Positions 1 to 9,447 of a stretch of 64,000 bases of DNA are shown here, piece by piece. The DNA comes from Desulfobacterales bacterium (GTDB taxonomy: Bacteria; Desulfobacterota; Desulfobacteria; Desulfobacterales; JAHEIW01). A program made the position numbers and the translations under genes. The number at the start of each line of letters is the position of its first letter. Position 1 is the stretch's first letter. Below the pieces are notes generated by a model that worked only from the letters and a program-made list of their open reading frames with translations, ran no database searches and was not told the DNA's origin. The DNA lies in NCBI GenBank assembly GCA_030066985.1, contig JASJAN010000025.1:1-64000 (forward strand), given 5' to 3'.

Positions 1-695
1 TGAAACAACACAAACTGACCGGTCGTCAGCTTAAAAAAAAGATCAAAAAACTGCTGATGCAGGAAGACTTTGAAAGAGGATTGGCAGGGGTGGTCGCTAT
101 ACCGGGCCGAAAAGCCGTCAACCCTCTTTTCTCTTTTTTGTGCAGCACAGATGATATCTTAAAGTGGCGGTCGGTAAGCGCCATGGGTGAGGTGGTCCAC
201 CGGCTGGCTGGATCCGACATCAAGTCTGCGCGGGTGATCATGCGGCGTTTAATGTGGCACCTCAACGATGAATCCGGCGGTATTGGCTGGGGGTGTCCGG
301 AGGCCATGGGAGAGATCATGGCCCTCAATGAAAAATTGGCTGATGAATTCTGGTGTATACTCATATCCTATGCTCAACCCGAAGGAAACTTTCTTGAGCA
401 TCCAACCCTGCAACGAGGGCTTTTGTGGGGAATCGGCCGATTGGCGTATGCACGACCGCAGCTTTTAAGGGGCTCAGCAGATTATCTGCAACTATTTCTG
501 CAAGCCGACGATCCCCATTTGCGGGGCCTGGCCGCCTGGGCAGCGGGTGCGTTGCGTCAAAAAGAATATACGGATCTGCTTGAAACGTTAGCAAGCGATA
601 AGCAAAATTTAAGCATCTTTCTTGACCGACAACTCAGATCGTGCTCGGTGGCCGAACTGGCAAGGGCTGCGCTTCAAAATACACCTGCATCATAG
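1..695 (+). CDS. DVU0298-type HEAT-like repeat protein (5' base missing)
   Basis: About 230 aa, soluble and largely helical. The reading frame is open back to base 3 (KQHKLTGRQLKKKIKKLL...), and bases 1-2 are TG. The true start is therefore probably an NTG codon whose first base lies just outside the window, not the internal ATG at 57. The N-terminal K-rich segment, the phrase ERGLAGVVAIPGRK, and helical repeats near residues 60-200 resemble the DVU0298 family of sulfate reducers, which has HEAT-like repeats. No catalytic motif is visible, and a protein-binding role is only inference. It is followed by a 119-base gap and then the siroheme/ferredoxin gene on the same strand. The family call is from memory of the sequence style. 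Confidence 0.7.
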   Translation, partial: KQHKLTGRQLKKKIKKLLMQEDFERGLAGVVAIPGRKAVNPLFSFLCSTDDILKWRSVSAMGEVVHRLAGSDIKSARVIMRRLMWHLNDESGGIGWGCPEAMGEIMALNEKLADEFWCILISYAQPEGNFLEHPTLQRGLLWGIGRLAYARPQLLRGSADYLQLFLQADDPHLRGLAAWAAGALRQKEYTDLLETLASDKQNLSIFLDRQLRSCSVAELARAALQNTPAS

Positions 696-814
696 CCCAC
701 CGTCTACTGCAAGCGCTCAGACCTGCTTGTAAACCCAAAAATCGATCATTATAATAGGAATTACGGTTAACTATTGTAGCGATTCATCGGCACATGACTT
801 ACGAGGAAACTTAG

Positions 815-1618
815 ATGAAATGGACATCGGAGGCTGAAGAGGCCATAAAAAATGTTCCGTTCTTTGTTCGCAAACGGGTGCGGGCCCGTGTAGAGAAAGA
901 GGCCGGAGCAGCCGGCAACCCAGTGGTCTCACTGGCTGATGTCAAGGCCACCCAGGCACGTTTCCTGGCCAACATGGGTTCGGAAATCAAAGGTTATCAG
1001 GTTGAGACCTGTTTTGGACCCGGTGGATGCCCCAACCGCGCGATTATTAGCGATCAGCTGGTTGCCCAAATTGAAGCTGATGTTCAGAAAGAAGATTTAC
1101 TCGGTTTTTTAAAGCAACACGTCAAAGGCGATCTTAAATTTCATCATGAATTTCGCATCACACTGGCGGATTGCCCGAACGCATGCTCCCAGCCGCAAAT
1201 AAAAGACATTGGTATCATTGGCGCCTGTGCACCCGTCGTCACAGACGAACCCTGCACAATGTGTGAAGCTTGCGTTGAAGCCTGCAAAGAAGATGCAATC
1301 CATCTTGATAGCGCTCAAGAAGGCCCGGTCATCGATAATGATGGATGCCTCAAGTGCGGCAAATGTATTCCGGCATGTCCAACCGGCACCCTCGCCGAAG
1401 GTCAAACAGGATTCCGGGTCCAGCTGGGCGGAAAGCTCGGACGGCATCCCCAGCTTGCCAAAGAGCTTCCCGGTGTTTACACTGAAGCTCAGGTGTTGCA
1501 GATTGTTAAAGATTGCATCCAGTTTTACAAAAAACACAGCAAAGGTGGGAAACGCTTTGCTCAAATTCTGCAGCCCGAAGATTTTGAGGCGCTTGTAAGA
1601 CGTTATAGCGAGATCTAA
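815..1618 (+). CDS. PCP_red / siroheme-type / 2x[4Fe-4S] ferredoxin protein
   Basis: A 267-aa cytoplasmic redox protein. Residues 1-35 (MKWTSEAEEAIKNVPFFVRK) look like the PCP_red domain also found at the end of light-independent protochlorophyllide reductase subunits. Residues 55-150 resemble the siroheme/[4Fe-4S] half of sulfite and nitrite reductases, with the C-x5-C (CFGPGGC) and C-x3-C (CPNAC) ligand pairs. Residues 150-200 hold two classical C-x2-C-x2-C-x3-C ferredoxin clusters (CTMCEACVEAC, CLKCGKCIPAC). The arrangement recalls small sulfite-reductase-like proteins of anaerobes. An SD (GAGG) sits about 9 bases before the ATG. Substrate and partner are unknown; assimilatory-type sulfite reduction or electron transfer are both possible. 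Confidence 0.8.
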   Translation: MKWTSEAEEAIKNVPFFVRKRVRARVEKEAGAAGNPVVSLADVKATQARFLANMGSEIKGYQVETCFGPGGCPNRAIISDQLVAQIEADVQKEDLLGFLKQHVKGDLKFHHEFRITLADCPNACSQPQIKDIGIIGACAPVVTDEPCTMCEACVEACKEDAIHLDSAQEGPVIDNDGCLKCGKCIPACPTGTLAEGQTGFRVQLGGKLGRHPQLAKELPGVYTEAQVLQIVKDCIQFYKKHSKGGKRFAQILQPEDFEALVRRYSEI

Positions 1619-1641
1619 GCATACAAGGGAGGTTTTTCGAT

Positions 1642-1845
1642 ATGGAGAAAAAAACGTTTTCAATTCCCAGTATTTCATGCGGGCATTGTGTCAATGCCAT
1701 TAAAACTGAATTAAGCGAGCTGGAGGGTGTCACCAAAGTGGCAGGCGACATCGAGGGCAAAAGTGTGGCGGTTGAATGGGATGCCCCAACCACCGAAGAA
1801 TCCATAAAAAATAAATTGTCTGAAATCAATTATCCGGCTGCTTAG
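1642..1845 (+). CDS. copZ: Copper chaperone, heavy-metal-associated domain
   Basis: A 67-aa single HMA domain with the metal-binding SCGHC motif (residues 12-16) in the first loop. This is the usual size for CopZ/Atx1-type cytoplasmic chaperones that hand Cu(I) to CopA-type ATPases. A strong SD (GGGAGG) precedes the ATG. It lies 24 bases after the ferredoxin gene and two genes before a CopA ATPase with two HMA domains, so the cluster supports a Cu(I) delivery role. The loop His between the two Cys (C-G-H-C) differs from the commoner CxxC residue choices, but such variants exist in CopZ proteins. Confidence 0.85.
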   Translation: MEKKTFSIPSISCGHCVNAIKTELSELEGVTKVAGDIEGKSVAVEWDAPTTEESIKNKLSEINYPAA

Positions 1846-1888
1846 CGGCCGCGTAGATTAAATCAGCTTAATTTTTCAGCGGAGGCAT

Positions 1889-2737
1889 ATGGAACTAGAA
1901 TCGTATGTGGTAAAATCTATTCAGGCGGCCCTTGCAGCCGGCGATGCAATCAACAAAGTATACCATTCTGAGGATTTCAGGGTGGAATATAAATCCGACA
2001 GCTCTCCTTTGACCATTGCCGATCAAAAATCCCATGAGCACATCATGAATGTGCTAAAAGAATTTGATGATCCGATTCTCAGTGAGGAAGGCAAAGACAT
2101 ACCCTATGCGCAGCGCAAAGACTGGCAGCGTTTCTGGGTGGTGGATCCTTTGGATGGCACCAAAGAATTTATCAAGCGCAACGGGGAGTTTACGGTCAAT
2201 ATTGCCCTGGTTGAAAACAGCCGCCCTGTTCTGGGCACTATTTTTGTGCCGGATCGAGATACACTATATTTCGCAGCCCAGGGATTTGGCGCCTACAAGC
2301 TGACAGAAGGCCCTTTTAATGACCTGCAGCATGCCCCGGTAGAGTCAAATGCGCAGGCCCGCACTTTGTTTGAACAAATCGTTGCGCAGGCCACCTCACT
2401 GCCGATTGAACACGCCCGGCAAGCCGCACTGACCATCGTGGGCAGCCGCTCCCATAAAACGGCCGAACTGGAAGCCTATGTCGAGGAAAAACGCAAAGCC
2501 GTGGGTAAGGTAGAATTCATCTCTGCGGGCAGTTCGTTGAAAATCTGTCTGGTGGCAGAGGGTAAGGCGGATATATATCCGCGCTTGGGGCCCACCATGG
2601 AATGGGATACGGCCGCCGGACAGGCCATAGCTGAAGTGGCCGGTGCCAGCGTGTATGCATACGACAGCACAAAACCGCTGATTTATAATAAGGAAGATCT
2701 GCACAATCCCTGGTTTATCGTCCAAAGGGAAGCCTAA
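1889..2737 (+). CDS. cysQ: 3'(2'),5'-bisphosphate nucleotidase
   Basis: A 282-aa member of the Li+-sensitive, Mg2+-dependent inositol-monophosphatase-like fold. It shows the metal-binding D-P-L-D-G-T motif ([11 protein letters not shown], near residue 88) and the C-terminal W-D-x2-A-G motif ([10 protein letters not shown], near residue 237). CysQ removes the 3' phosphate of PAP/PAPS and so relieves inhibition during sulfate assimilation. SD GGAGG lies directly before the ATG. The gene is inserted between copZ and copA with almost no spacing, so it is probably cotranscribed with them. A sulfur-nucleotide enzyme inside a copper operon is unusual. An inositol monophosphatase activity cannot be excluded. 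Confidence 0.88.
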   Translation: MELESYVVKSIQAALAAGDAINKVYHSEDFRVEYKSDSSPLTIADQKSHEHIMNVLKEFDDPILSEEGKDIPYAQRKDWQRFWVVDPLDGTKEFIKRNGEFTVNIALVENSRPVLGTIFVPDRDTLYFAAQGFGAYKLTEGPFNDLQHAPVESNAQARTLFEQIVAQATSLPIEHARQAALTIVGSRSHKTAELEAYVEEKRKAVGKVEFISAGSSLKICLVAEGKADIYPRLGPTMEWDTAAGQAIAEVAGASVYAYDSTKPLIYNKEDLHNPWFIVQREA

Positions 2738-2738
2738 T

Positions 2739-5186
2739 ATGCCTGATAATACAGTAACGCTGCCGGTGGCGGGCATGACGTGCGCCAATTGCGCCATGAA
2801 TATTGAGCGTGCGGTTAAAAAACTCGACGGCATCAACGATGCCCGGGTTAATTTTGCTGCCGAGCAAGCATCCGTCTCTTTTGATCCCACCCGGATACAG
2901 GTAAAAGATGTCATCGCCAAAATACAGGGCTCTGGATTCTCGGTTCCGACAAATACGGTCGAGATGGCAATTACCGGTATGACCTGTGCCAACTGCGCCG
3001 CCAACATTGAAAGAGCCTTAAACAAAAAGGTTTCAGGGGTGGTAAAGGCCAGCGCAAATTTTGCCAGCGAGCGCGCCACCATTGAATATGTCCCGGGTGT
3101 TGTCGATCTTCAACAAATGATCCGTGCCATCGAAGCGGCCGGTTTTGGTGTGATTACACCCGAAGACACCGCAGACGAAGAGGATGCCGAACAAATTGCG
3201 CGCCAGGCCGAAATCCGGGATCAGACGCGCAAATTTATCGTCGGTGTGGTCTTTGCCATGCCCCTGTTTGTTTTGAGCATGGCCCGGGATTTTGGCCTTA
3301 TCGGGGCCTGGAGCCATGCAGCCTGGGTCAACTGGTTTTTCTGGGCCCTGGCCACGCCGGTTCAATTTTATACCGGCTGGGATTACTATATCAACGGAAT
3401 TAAAAGTCTTAAAAATAAAAGCGCCAATATGGATGTGCTGGTCGCCATGGGCTCTTCGGTGGCCTATTTTTATTCGCTGGCGCTGCTCTTTTTTCCGGTC
3501 CTGGGTCAACACGTCTATTTTGAAACCTCGGCTGTCATCATTACCCTGATCAAACTCGGCAAGATGCTGGAGTCCAGAACCAAGGGACGCACCGGCGGAG
3601 CCATTCGCAAACTGATCGGCCTGAGGCCGAAAACCGCCACGATTCTTGAAAATGATGCTGAAAAAGAAATTCCCATCGCCCGGGTGCAACTGGAGGATAC
3701 AGTGCTGGTGCGGCCAGGCGAGCGCATTCCGGTGGATGGTATCGTTATCGATGGGGCCTCATCGGTGGACGAATCCATGCTGAGCGGCGAGCCGCTGCCG
3801 GTGGACAAGCGTCAAGGCGACAAAATCGTCGGCGGCACCATTAATGGTGAGGGCCTGTTAAAATTCAGGGCAGCGGCTGTGGGCAAAGATACGGTTTTGG
3901 CCCAGATCATCCGACTGGTTCAAGAAGCCCAGGGGAGCAAAGCACCCATTCAGGCTTTGGCAGACAAGGTGGCCGCCATCTTTGTCCCGGCCATCATCGG
4001 ACTGGCGCTGGTTGTGTTCATCGTCTGGTGGGCTATTTCCGGAGAATTTGTACCTGCCATGATCCGCCTGGTGGCCGTGCTGGTCATCGCCTGCCCGTGT
4101 GCATTGGGGCTGGCCACCCCGACCGCTATCATGGCCGGCACCGGCAAAGCCGCCGAAAGGGGAATTCTGTTTAAAAACAGCGAAGCGCTTGAGACGGCCA
4201 CCAAGCTCGATGGCGTTGTGCTGGATAAAACCGGCACCATCACCATCGGCAAACCTGCCGTAATCGACATCATTCCAATCGAGCCAGAATGTCAGACGGC
4301 TGAAGCGCTATTGAAAATAGGGGCGTCGGTTGAAAAGGGCTCGGAACACCCGCTTGGCAAAGCAATTGTCCAGCATGCGGAATCGCAAGGGCTGACGCTT
4401 GCTGCACCTCAGGAGTTTAAAGCTCACGGTGGACGGGGGGTTGAGGCCAACATAAATGGCTATGCTGTGGTGGTTGGAAAGCCCGAGTGGTTTAATGAAT
4501 TGAAAATTTCCATTGGACCGGTCTCTGAACAAATCCAGCAGCTGCAATTCCAGGGCAAAACCGTGATGGTGGTGGCAAAAAAAGATCGGCTTTGCGGCCT
4601 GATTACCGTATCCGACGAACTCAAGAGCGATTCTAAAGAGGCGATTCGCGAAATGCAGGATCAAGGCCTCAAGGTGGTTATGCTCACCGGAGATAATCTT
4701 GCCACAGCTCAAACCATTGGCAACCAGGTCCACATTGATGATATCATTGCCGAAGTAAAGCCAGATGAAAAATCATCCAAAGTCAAACACTTGCAGGAAA
4801 ATGGCAAACGGATCGGTATGGTGGGCGACGGCATCAACGACGCCCCGGCGCTGGCCCAGGCCGATGTCGGCCTGGCCATCGGCACCGGCACCGATGTGGC
4901 CATTGAAACCGCTGATGTCATTCTTTCCAGCGGCAGTCTAAAAGGGGTATCCAGGGCCATTCGCTTAAGCCGCGCCACCATGAAAACCATCAAACAAAAT
5001 CTCTTCTGGGCCTTCGGCTACAATGTCATTTTAATTCCGGTGGCCGCCGGAATCCTCTATCCTTTTGAATCCCTACCGAACATGCTTCGCCAGCTGCACC
5101 CCATTCTGGCCGCGCTGGCCATGGCCTTCAGCAGTGTTTCGGTGGTGACCAATAGTCTCCGCCTGTATAAAACCCAAATCAAATAG
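2739..5186 (+). CDS. copA: Cu(I)-exporting P1B-type ATPase
   Basis: An 815-aa inner-membrane ATPase. Two N-terminal HMA domains carry MTCANC (near residues 14-19 and 82-87). The CPC metal site of TM6 is [10 protein letters not shown], the phosphorylation site is DKTGT, the SEHPLGK motif is the P1B His-Pro, and [20 protein letters not shown] is the hinge. These identify a Cu+ exporter of the CopA class. The ATG follows the cysQ stop by 1 base, indicating translational coupling, and the matching chaperone gene copZ is upstream. Length is normal. A long palindromic element starts at the base after the stop codon and could end or stabilise the transcript. Confidence 0.95.
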   Translation: MPDNTVTLPVAGMTCANCAMNIERAVKKLDGINDARVNFAAEQASVSFDPTRIQVKDVIAKIQGSGFSVPTNTVEMAITGMTCANCAANIERALNKKVSGVVKASANFASERATIEYVPGVVDLQQMIRAIEAAGFGVITPEDTADEEDAEQIARQAEIRDQTRKFIVGVVFAMPLFVLSMARDFGLIGAWSHAAWVNWFFWALATPVQFYTGWDYYINGIKSLKNKSANMDVLVAMGSSVAYFYSLALLFFPVLGQHVYFETSAVIITLIKLGKMLESRTKGRTGGAIRKLIGLRPKTATILENDAEKEIPIARVQLEDTVLVRPGERIPVDGIVIDGASSVDESMLSGEPLPVDKRQGDKIVGGTINGEGLLKFRAAAVGKDTVLAQIIRLVQEAQGSKAPIQALADKVAAIFVPAIIGLALVVFIVWWAISGEFVPAMIRLVAVLVIACPCALGLATPTAIMAGTGKAAERGILFKNSEALETATKLDGVVLDKTGTITIGKPAVIDIIPIEPECQTAEALLKIGASVEKGSEHPLGKAIVQHAESQGLTLAAPQEFKAHGGRGVEANINGYAVVVGKPEWFNELKISIGPVSEQIQQLQFQGKTVMVVAKKDRLCGLITVSDELKSDSKEAIREMQDQGLKVVMLTGDNLATAQTIGNQVHIDDIIAEVKPDEKSSKVKHLQENGKRIGMVGDGINDAPALAQADVGLAIGTGTDVAIETADVILSSGSLKGVSRAIRLSRATMKTIKQNLFWAFGYNVILIPVAAGILYPFESLPNMLRQLHPILAALAMAFSSVSVVTNSLRLYKTQIK

Positions 5187-5332
5187 TTAGTGCTATCCAT
5201 AAATGGTTATTTTTCCCAATCTATGTGTCATAATCAGATGATAATCCTCGACATACTTCAAGTATGCCTCCGGTATATAATCTGATTCTTCCTTGACCTT
5301 GGAAAAAATCCTTCATTCCTAAATAGCACTAA
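5187..5332. repeat. 146-bp imperfect palindrome, MITE-like element
   Basis: Perfect 10-bp terminal inverted repeats, TTAGTGCTAT at 5187-5196 and ATAGCACTAA at 5323-5332, bound a sequence that is an imperfect palindrome throughout. Inner arms AATCAGAT and ATCTGATT pair, and the centre is CATACTTCAAGTATG. It has no coding capacity and begins at the base after the copA stop codon. Its structure fits a miniature inverted-repeat element or a large structured 3' mRNA end. No target duplication is obvious, because the left edge touches the stop codon. Confidence 0.65.
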
Positions 5333-5653
5333 ATATTTTTAAAAGAATATCTTTGGTTAAATTATTCAGCTTTTAATTCGAAATTTTTTAGGCCTTAACT
5401 TTCTTATCGGATAAAACGTGTACGCTCCGCTTTTGAATTGAATTGCGCCTTTTGAACACCTTAATTTTCATAAAAATAGGCGTGAAATCCCGCACATTGT
5501 TGCGGGAGCCCTCAAACAAAATCTGAGGTTTCAAACAATTTAAATATTGAATAAAACACGGCGGATAAGTCTTACCTCCGCGTCCCCTCAGAGACAATTG
5601 CGAAGGGCGCCGAAGATACCGATCGCCGATTAAAAGGCACTCATCGGCTCCCC
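5333..5653. other. Noncoding stretch after copA element
   Basis: No credible gene. A short hairpin, CCCGCA/TGCGGG with a 6-base loop (5489-5506), lies within a stretch that looks like degenerate repeat-derived sequence. One minus-strand reading of about 69 codons is open here (5388-5597) but has no SD and an atypical composition. Confidence 0.4.
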
Positions 5654-5729
5654 AAAAAAAATATGCCCGATGCTTTCCGAGATCAAAGCTGCATACTCAT
5701 AACTCGAAAAGATCGGGCATAGGTTTTTT
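5654..5729. terminator. Bidirectional intrinsic terminator
   Basis: A-tract 5654-5661, then a long stem whose ends are TATGCCCGAT (5662-5671) and ATCGGGCATA (5712-5721). The stem extends inward with CTTTCCGAG/CTCGAAAAG (one mismatch, one bulge), then a T-tract 5724-5729. It would stop transcription both from the copper operon side and from the minus-strand side (leftward gene 5831-6118). Confidence 0.75.
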
Positions 5730-5830
5730 AGGCCGTTTGATGGCAGAGTCATACAAAATTGAAGATAATCGCTCGCACTTCAATAGTGAATCTTATTTTA
5801 TCTAAATTAAGCTGACGTTTCAAACGATGT

Positions 5831-6118
5831 TTAATTAGAATCATATGTCGAGAAGATCGTATCCCAATCTTTGTCCTGACTTAACTCTTTTAGGATTTTG
5901 CTTGCTTCCTGATCATTACCATCCATACAGAGCTGATGAACCTCTTTGAGTTTTGAAGTCCACTTTTCTTTGGATTCACCTGTCATGTTGTATAGTGAAT
6001 TTACCTTTTTTATACCTCTGTAATATTTGTAATCACATTTATAATCTCCATGACCTCCTGCGTAAGCAGAGACTGCTAAGAACGACATTGCTACAGCTAA
6101 AAGTATGTATTTTTTCAT
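5831..6118 (-). CDS. Small secreted protein, unknown function
   Basis: A 95-aa protein with a clear Sec signal peptide (MKKYILLAVAMSFLAVSAYA, cleavage after AYA at about residue 20) and a mature part of about 75 aa. The mature part is rich in Lys, Asp and Tyr, with two Cys (CDYKYY near residue 29 and LC near 69) that could form a periplasmic disulfide. SD AAGGAGG lies 6-7 bases before the ATG. It is monocistronic: a bidirectional terminator lies downstream and 480 bases of AT-rich noncoding DNA upstream. No family is recognised. Confidence 0.75.
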   Translation of the reverse strand: MKKYILLAVAMSFLAVSAYAGGHGDYKCDYKYYRGIKKVNSLYNMTGESKEKWTSKLKEVHQLCMDGNDQEASKILKELSQDKDWDTIFSTYDSN

Positions 6119-6754
6119 GATGTACCTCCTTTTTGGTATATCGTTTGTCAGTCGTTACTTTATTGCGCCAGTAAAGCGACTAGATGCCATATATCATTAC
6201 AATTTATAATTTTGAATTCACATACACCGAACAGCTGTTTTATTTTTGATACCTTAATCATGAAACACATGTTGTAAAGCAAACTTTAGAATTTCTAATA
6301 CAATTTTAAGACAGTAAGTAGCATATAACGCTTTCAATTCTGCCGAATAAGATTCAAAGAGTTCGTTTGGTGAACTTGGCTTGGACATCAGGCAACGACA
6401 AATCGATGCATTTCGGATACTTACATTTCTTAGAGTACGTGATGATTAATTGAATTTAGCTAAAAATCTATTATTATACTAAATTGTTAACGCCAAAAAA
6501 CAGATAGTCAAAATCAAAGTTTTTAAAGCATATTGGCGATCTGGGCAGTGTTACAAAAGTTATAGAACAATGTGACACCACTCTTTGTGTAATTCCCGGG
6601 TTTGACAAAATGTTATGATTATCATTATATTGAACCCGAATCTTTTGCCATGTTAATGGGGAACAAAAATGGGTATTTGATTCGATGCTTATTGTTTCGC
6701 GTCGTAAATCGTATCTCCTACAAATACGAATCTATTCAGCAAAGGAGGTCTTCA
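6119..6754. other. AT-rich intergenic region with inverted repeat
   Basis: No credible gene; an apparent in-frame extension of the next gene back to 6602 lacks an SD. Probably holds the divergent promoters of the flanking genes. An inverted repeat TCGTAT-N9-ATACGA (6709-6729) lies 26 bases before the ATG of the ABM gene and resembles half of the palindrome at 9265-9278. Confidence 0.4.
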
Positions 6755-7048
6755 ATGGGTGTATTGATAATTATTAAACGTGTCTTTCGAATGGATCAAA
6801 CCAGGCAGCTTGTGCCACTTCTTCAAGAACTGCGAGCCAAGGCAGAAAAGCAGCCAGGCTTCATTTCACGGATAACCTATTCAAAATTGAATGATCCCGG
6901 AGAATTAATCGTGATTATGGAATGGGAAACAGTTGATGCCTGGTCAAAATGGATGGATAGTGAAGATGCCAAAGAACTACAGTGGAAAATAGATTCAATT
7001 GTAGGAGAGAAAACCTTTTTCGAGGTGTATAAGCCGGAGGATTACTAA
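6755..7048 (+). CDS. Antibiotic-biosynthesis-monooxygenase (ABM) domain protein
   Basis: 97 aa if started at the ATG at 6755, which has a near-perfect SD (AAAGGAGG) 6 bases upstream; the open frame further upstream is discounted. It is a single ferredoxin-like ABM fold: a beta strand (GVLIIIKRVF), a helix (LVPLLQELRAKAEKQPGF), then strands ending in LIVIMEWE, with W-S-K-W in the second helix. Family members are dimeric quinol monooxygenases or heme-degrading or unknown small proteins. Heme ligands cannot be judged from sequence. It sits alone, convergent with the sigma54 regulator. Confidence 0.8.
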   Translation: MGVLIIIKRVFRMDQTRQLVPLLQELRAKAEKQPGFISRITYSKLNDPGELIVIMEWETVDAWSKWMDSEDAKELQWKIDSIVGEKTFFEVYKPEDY

Positions 7049-7093
7049 GAAATCTATACTCACCCATTTTATCCTATTTTACCGCCGGTGTCG

Positions 7094-9172
7094 TTAACTG
7101 CCTGAAAGGATATATTCTTTTTTTATTCCTAATTTTTTCATCCGTGATTCCAAAGTCGTCGGCTTTATATCCAGAATAGCGGCAGCACCATCTTCTCCTC
7201 TAACTTTGCCGTTACAATGTTTTAAGACCTGCAGGATATGTCGGCTTTCGAGTTCTTTCAAAGTTTTAATGTGGGATGGCTTAAACGCTTCTGTATCAAT
7301 CGATTGTGAACTCTTATCACCAATCGGAACGCTAAGGATTTGCCCTTCAGATAAAATGACAGCCCTTTCGATGACATGCTCAAGCTCGCGCACATTGCCT
7401 GGCCACTGGTACGTCAACATTTCATTAAGGCTCTCATCCGTGAGCGTCTCGATATATTTATGCAGCTTTTTTGAAGACTTTTCTATAAAATGTGCCGCTA
7501 ACAATGGAATGTCTTCCTTCCTTTCGTGCAACGGCGGTAGATAAATGGGGAATACATTCAGCCGGTAAAATAGGTCTGATCGGAACTCTCCTTTTGATAC
7601 CATCTTGAGCAGGTCACGATTCGTAGCCGCAACAATGCGAATATCGACTCTAAGTGTGTTTTTCCCACCAATGCGCTCGATTTCCTTTTCCTGAAGAACC
7701 CTTAAAATTTTAGCCTGGAGCTCTACTGGCAGCTCACCAATTTCATCAAGAAAAATAGTGCTCTCATTGGCAAGTTCGAACTTACCGATTCTTCTTTCGG
7801 TAGCTCCTGTAAAGCTGCCCTTTTCATGCCCAAACAGTTCCGACTCGATCAATTGAGGGGATAAGGCAGCGCAGTTTACTTTGAGAAGCGTGCGGTCTTT
7901 TTGCGGTGATAGCTTATGAATTGCTCGGGCAATGAGTTCTTTGCCAGTACCCGTTTCTCCCTGAATTAATACGGTGCTCTTGGTAGGGGCAACTTGGCTG
8001 ACTTTCTGAAGGACCTCTCGTAAAGCGGAGCTAGTGCCAACGATTTCCTCAAAATTGTGTTCTGATTTGATTTCCTCTTCAAGATATATTTTTTCTTGTT
8101 TCAGTTGTTTAAAGGCCAGTAGGTTGTCAAGCGCTAAAGAAATTTGAGCGACACAATGTTCCAAGATACTTAGGTGTTTGGCTGTATATGCATTATCTTT
8201 TGTTGATGAAAAAATGATATGCGCTGACTTGTCCATACTCAAGTTAAAGGGAAGGCGCAGAACTGATTTTATACGGTATGCTTTTTGCGCATAGGCATAT
8301 ATTGGGAATCTGTTGCAAAGCTCATTGAATTTATCTGCAGTAAAGATACCCGGCAATTTATCTAAAGAATTCTTATTTTTCTCTAAAATCCGCAACTCTT
8401 GGGCAGCTTCTTTCGAGATCTGATCATTAATCGACCGGAAGCTTCCTTGCTCTTCTTTTTCAATTGCAAGCCAATCCGTCAAAAGTCCCGATCCGCTCCA
8501 AATCCGTAATGTAACCATTTCAAATGGGATATGATCGTTTAATAGGTTCGCCAGAGTAAAACCAAGCTCCTCTTTTGTGGTTGAGTTTAATAAGGCATTA
8601 TTAATGGATAACTGGAAAGATATATCCTGTTCTCGCTCCTCGAGCTCTTCTTTTATAAAGATATTATGGATTGCCCCGGCGAGCTGATTGGCAATGCTCA
8701 GAAAAAAAGATTGTTGGTTCGCCTGAAATGCCTTTATTTTCTTGAATTGAAAAATCAAAAAACCAATCTCACGACCGGCTGTGAGCAATTTAAGATTGTA
8801 TGCGTATTTAATTCCGTTTTGTTGCATAAGTTGGATACCGGGATCATTTGGAAATTTTTCAACCAAATTTTTGGGCTGCCACTCATAAAAATCTGTTTGC
8901 TGTATAAATAGTTCTACGGGTGAGCCTTTAATAGACTGAATATTATTCTCAATTGTTCTAAACAACGGATCGTAAGAACGCTCCGTTGAATCAATTTCTA
9001 AATAATGCATATAGTCCCTGCCTTGATTCTTAAAGACAATCACTGCAGCAGAATCAAAGCCAACCAGCCTTTGAAGCTCATTCATTGTGACTTTGTTCAG
9101 CCCATTTCTATTGCTTATTGCAGCAATGGCGGCACTTATCTCCAAAAGCGATTTTAGCTGCTCCTTTTCCAT
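7094..9172 (-). CDS. Sigma54-dependent activator with two GAF-like domains
   Basis: 692 aa. Two N-terminal GAF-like sensor regions (about 1-170 and 185-355) precede an AAA+ sigma54-interaction domain (about 375-610). That domain has Walker A GETGTGKE, the sigma54 loop GSFTGA (a Ser variant of the usual GAFTGA), Walker B FLDEIGEL and the arginine region RLNVFPI. A Fis-type HTH is at the C terminus. The layout resembles FhlA-type regulators that sense small molecules without phosphorylation. It is divergent from the genes starting at 9448. Two palindromes and a -24/-12-like promoter lie between them, so those genes are the likely targets. Ligand unknown. Confidence 0.92.
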   Translation of the reverse strand: MEKEQLKSLLEISAAIAAISNRNGLNKVTMNELQRLVGFDSAAVIVFKNQGRDYMHYLEIDSTERSYDPLFRTIENNIQSIKGSPVELFIQQTDFYEWQPKNLVEKFPNDPGIQLMQQNGIKYAYNLKLLTAGREIGFLIFQFKKIKAFQANQQSFFLSIANQLAGAIHNIFIKEELEEREQDISFQLSINNALLNSTTKEELGFTLANLLNDHIPFEMVTLRIWSGSGLLTDWLAIEKEEQGSFRSINDQISKEAAQELRILEKNKNSLDKLPGIFTADKFNELCNRFPIYAYAQKAYRIKSVLRLPFNLSMDKSAHIIFSSTKDNAYTAKHLSILEHCVAQISLALDNLLAFKQLKQEKIYLEEEIKSEHNFEEIVGTSSALREVLQKVSQVAPTKSTVLIQGETGTGKELIARAIHKLSPQKDRTLLKVNCAALSPQLIESELFGHEKGSFTGATERRIGKFELANESTIFLDEIGELPVELQAKILRVLQEKEIERIGGKNTLRVDIRIVAATNRDLLKMVSKGEFRSDLFYRLNVFPIYLPPLHERKEDIPLLAAHFIEKSSKKLHKYIETLTDESLNEMLTYQWPGNVRELEHVIERAVILSEGQILSVPIGDKSSQSIDTEAFKPSHIKTLKELESRHILQVLKHCNGKVRGEDGAAAILDIKPTTLESRMKKLGIKKEYILSGS

Positions 9173-9247
9173 GATTAATCAATTCCTTTTCAAAAGATGT
9201 AGAATAGAACATGGCCATTAAATTGAAAATTTCAAGAATAAACTACG

Positions 9248-9283
9248 AAATATCGGGCTGTTGTTCGTATTAATACGATATTT
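9248..9283. promoter_or_regulatory. Candidate activator binding site (nested palindromes)
   Basis: A perfect 14-bp palindrome TCGTATTAATACGA (9265-9278) is overlapped by an inverted repeat AAATATCG (9248-9255) / CGATATTT (9276-9283). It lies about 120-150 bp upstream of the sigma54-like promoter at 9398, a normal distance for an enhancer of a sigma54 activator, and 75-110 bp from the start of the activator gene itself. Function is inferred. Confidence 0.5.
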
Positions 9284-9397
9284 AATAGTTAAACTGTTTA
9301 TAAAATTCCACCAAAATATGAAAAAATTATGATGAAAATATATAATTTTTAAATAATTACAGTAAACTATATATTTTCTGATGTGATTTTTTCCATA

Positions 9398-9414
9398 CTG
9401 GCATAGATTATGTA
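9398..9414 (+). promoter_or_regulatory. Possible sigma54 (-24/-12) promoter
   Basis: CTGGCATAGATTATGTA matches the -24 half (TGGCA) well and keeps 12-bp phasing between GG and G, but the -12 dinucleotide is GT, not GC. It is correctly placed 33 bases before the ATG at 9448 and faces away from a sigma54 activator. The -12 mismatch keeps confidence low. Confidence 0.4.
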
Positions 9415-9447
9415 TTTAATCTTTGTAAACTCTTTTTCAACGGAAAA

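Noticed and set aside
5388-5597. A 69-codon minus-strand frame
   Set aside because: No SD, unusual composition and overlap with repeat-like DNA and a hairpin. Treated as noncoding.
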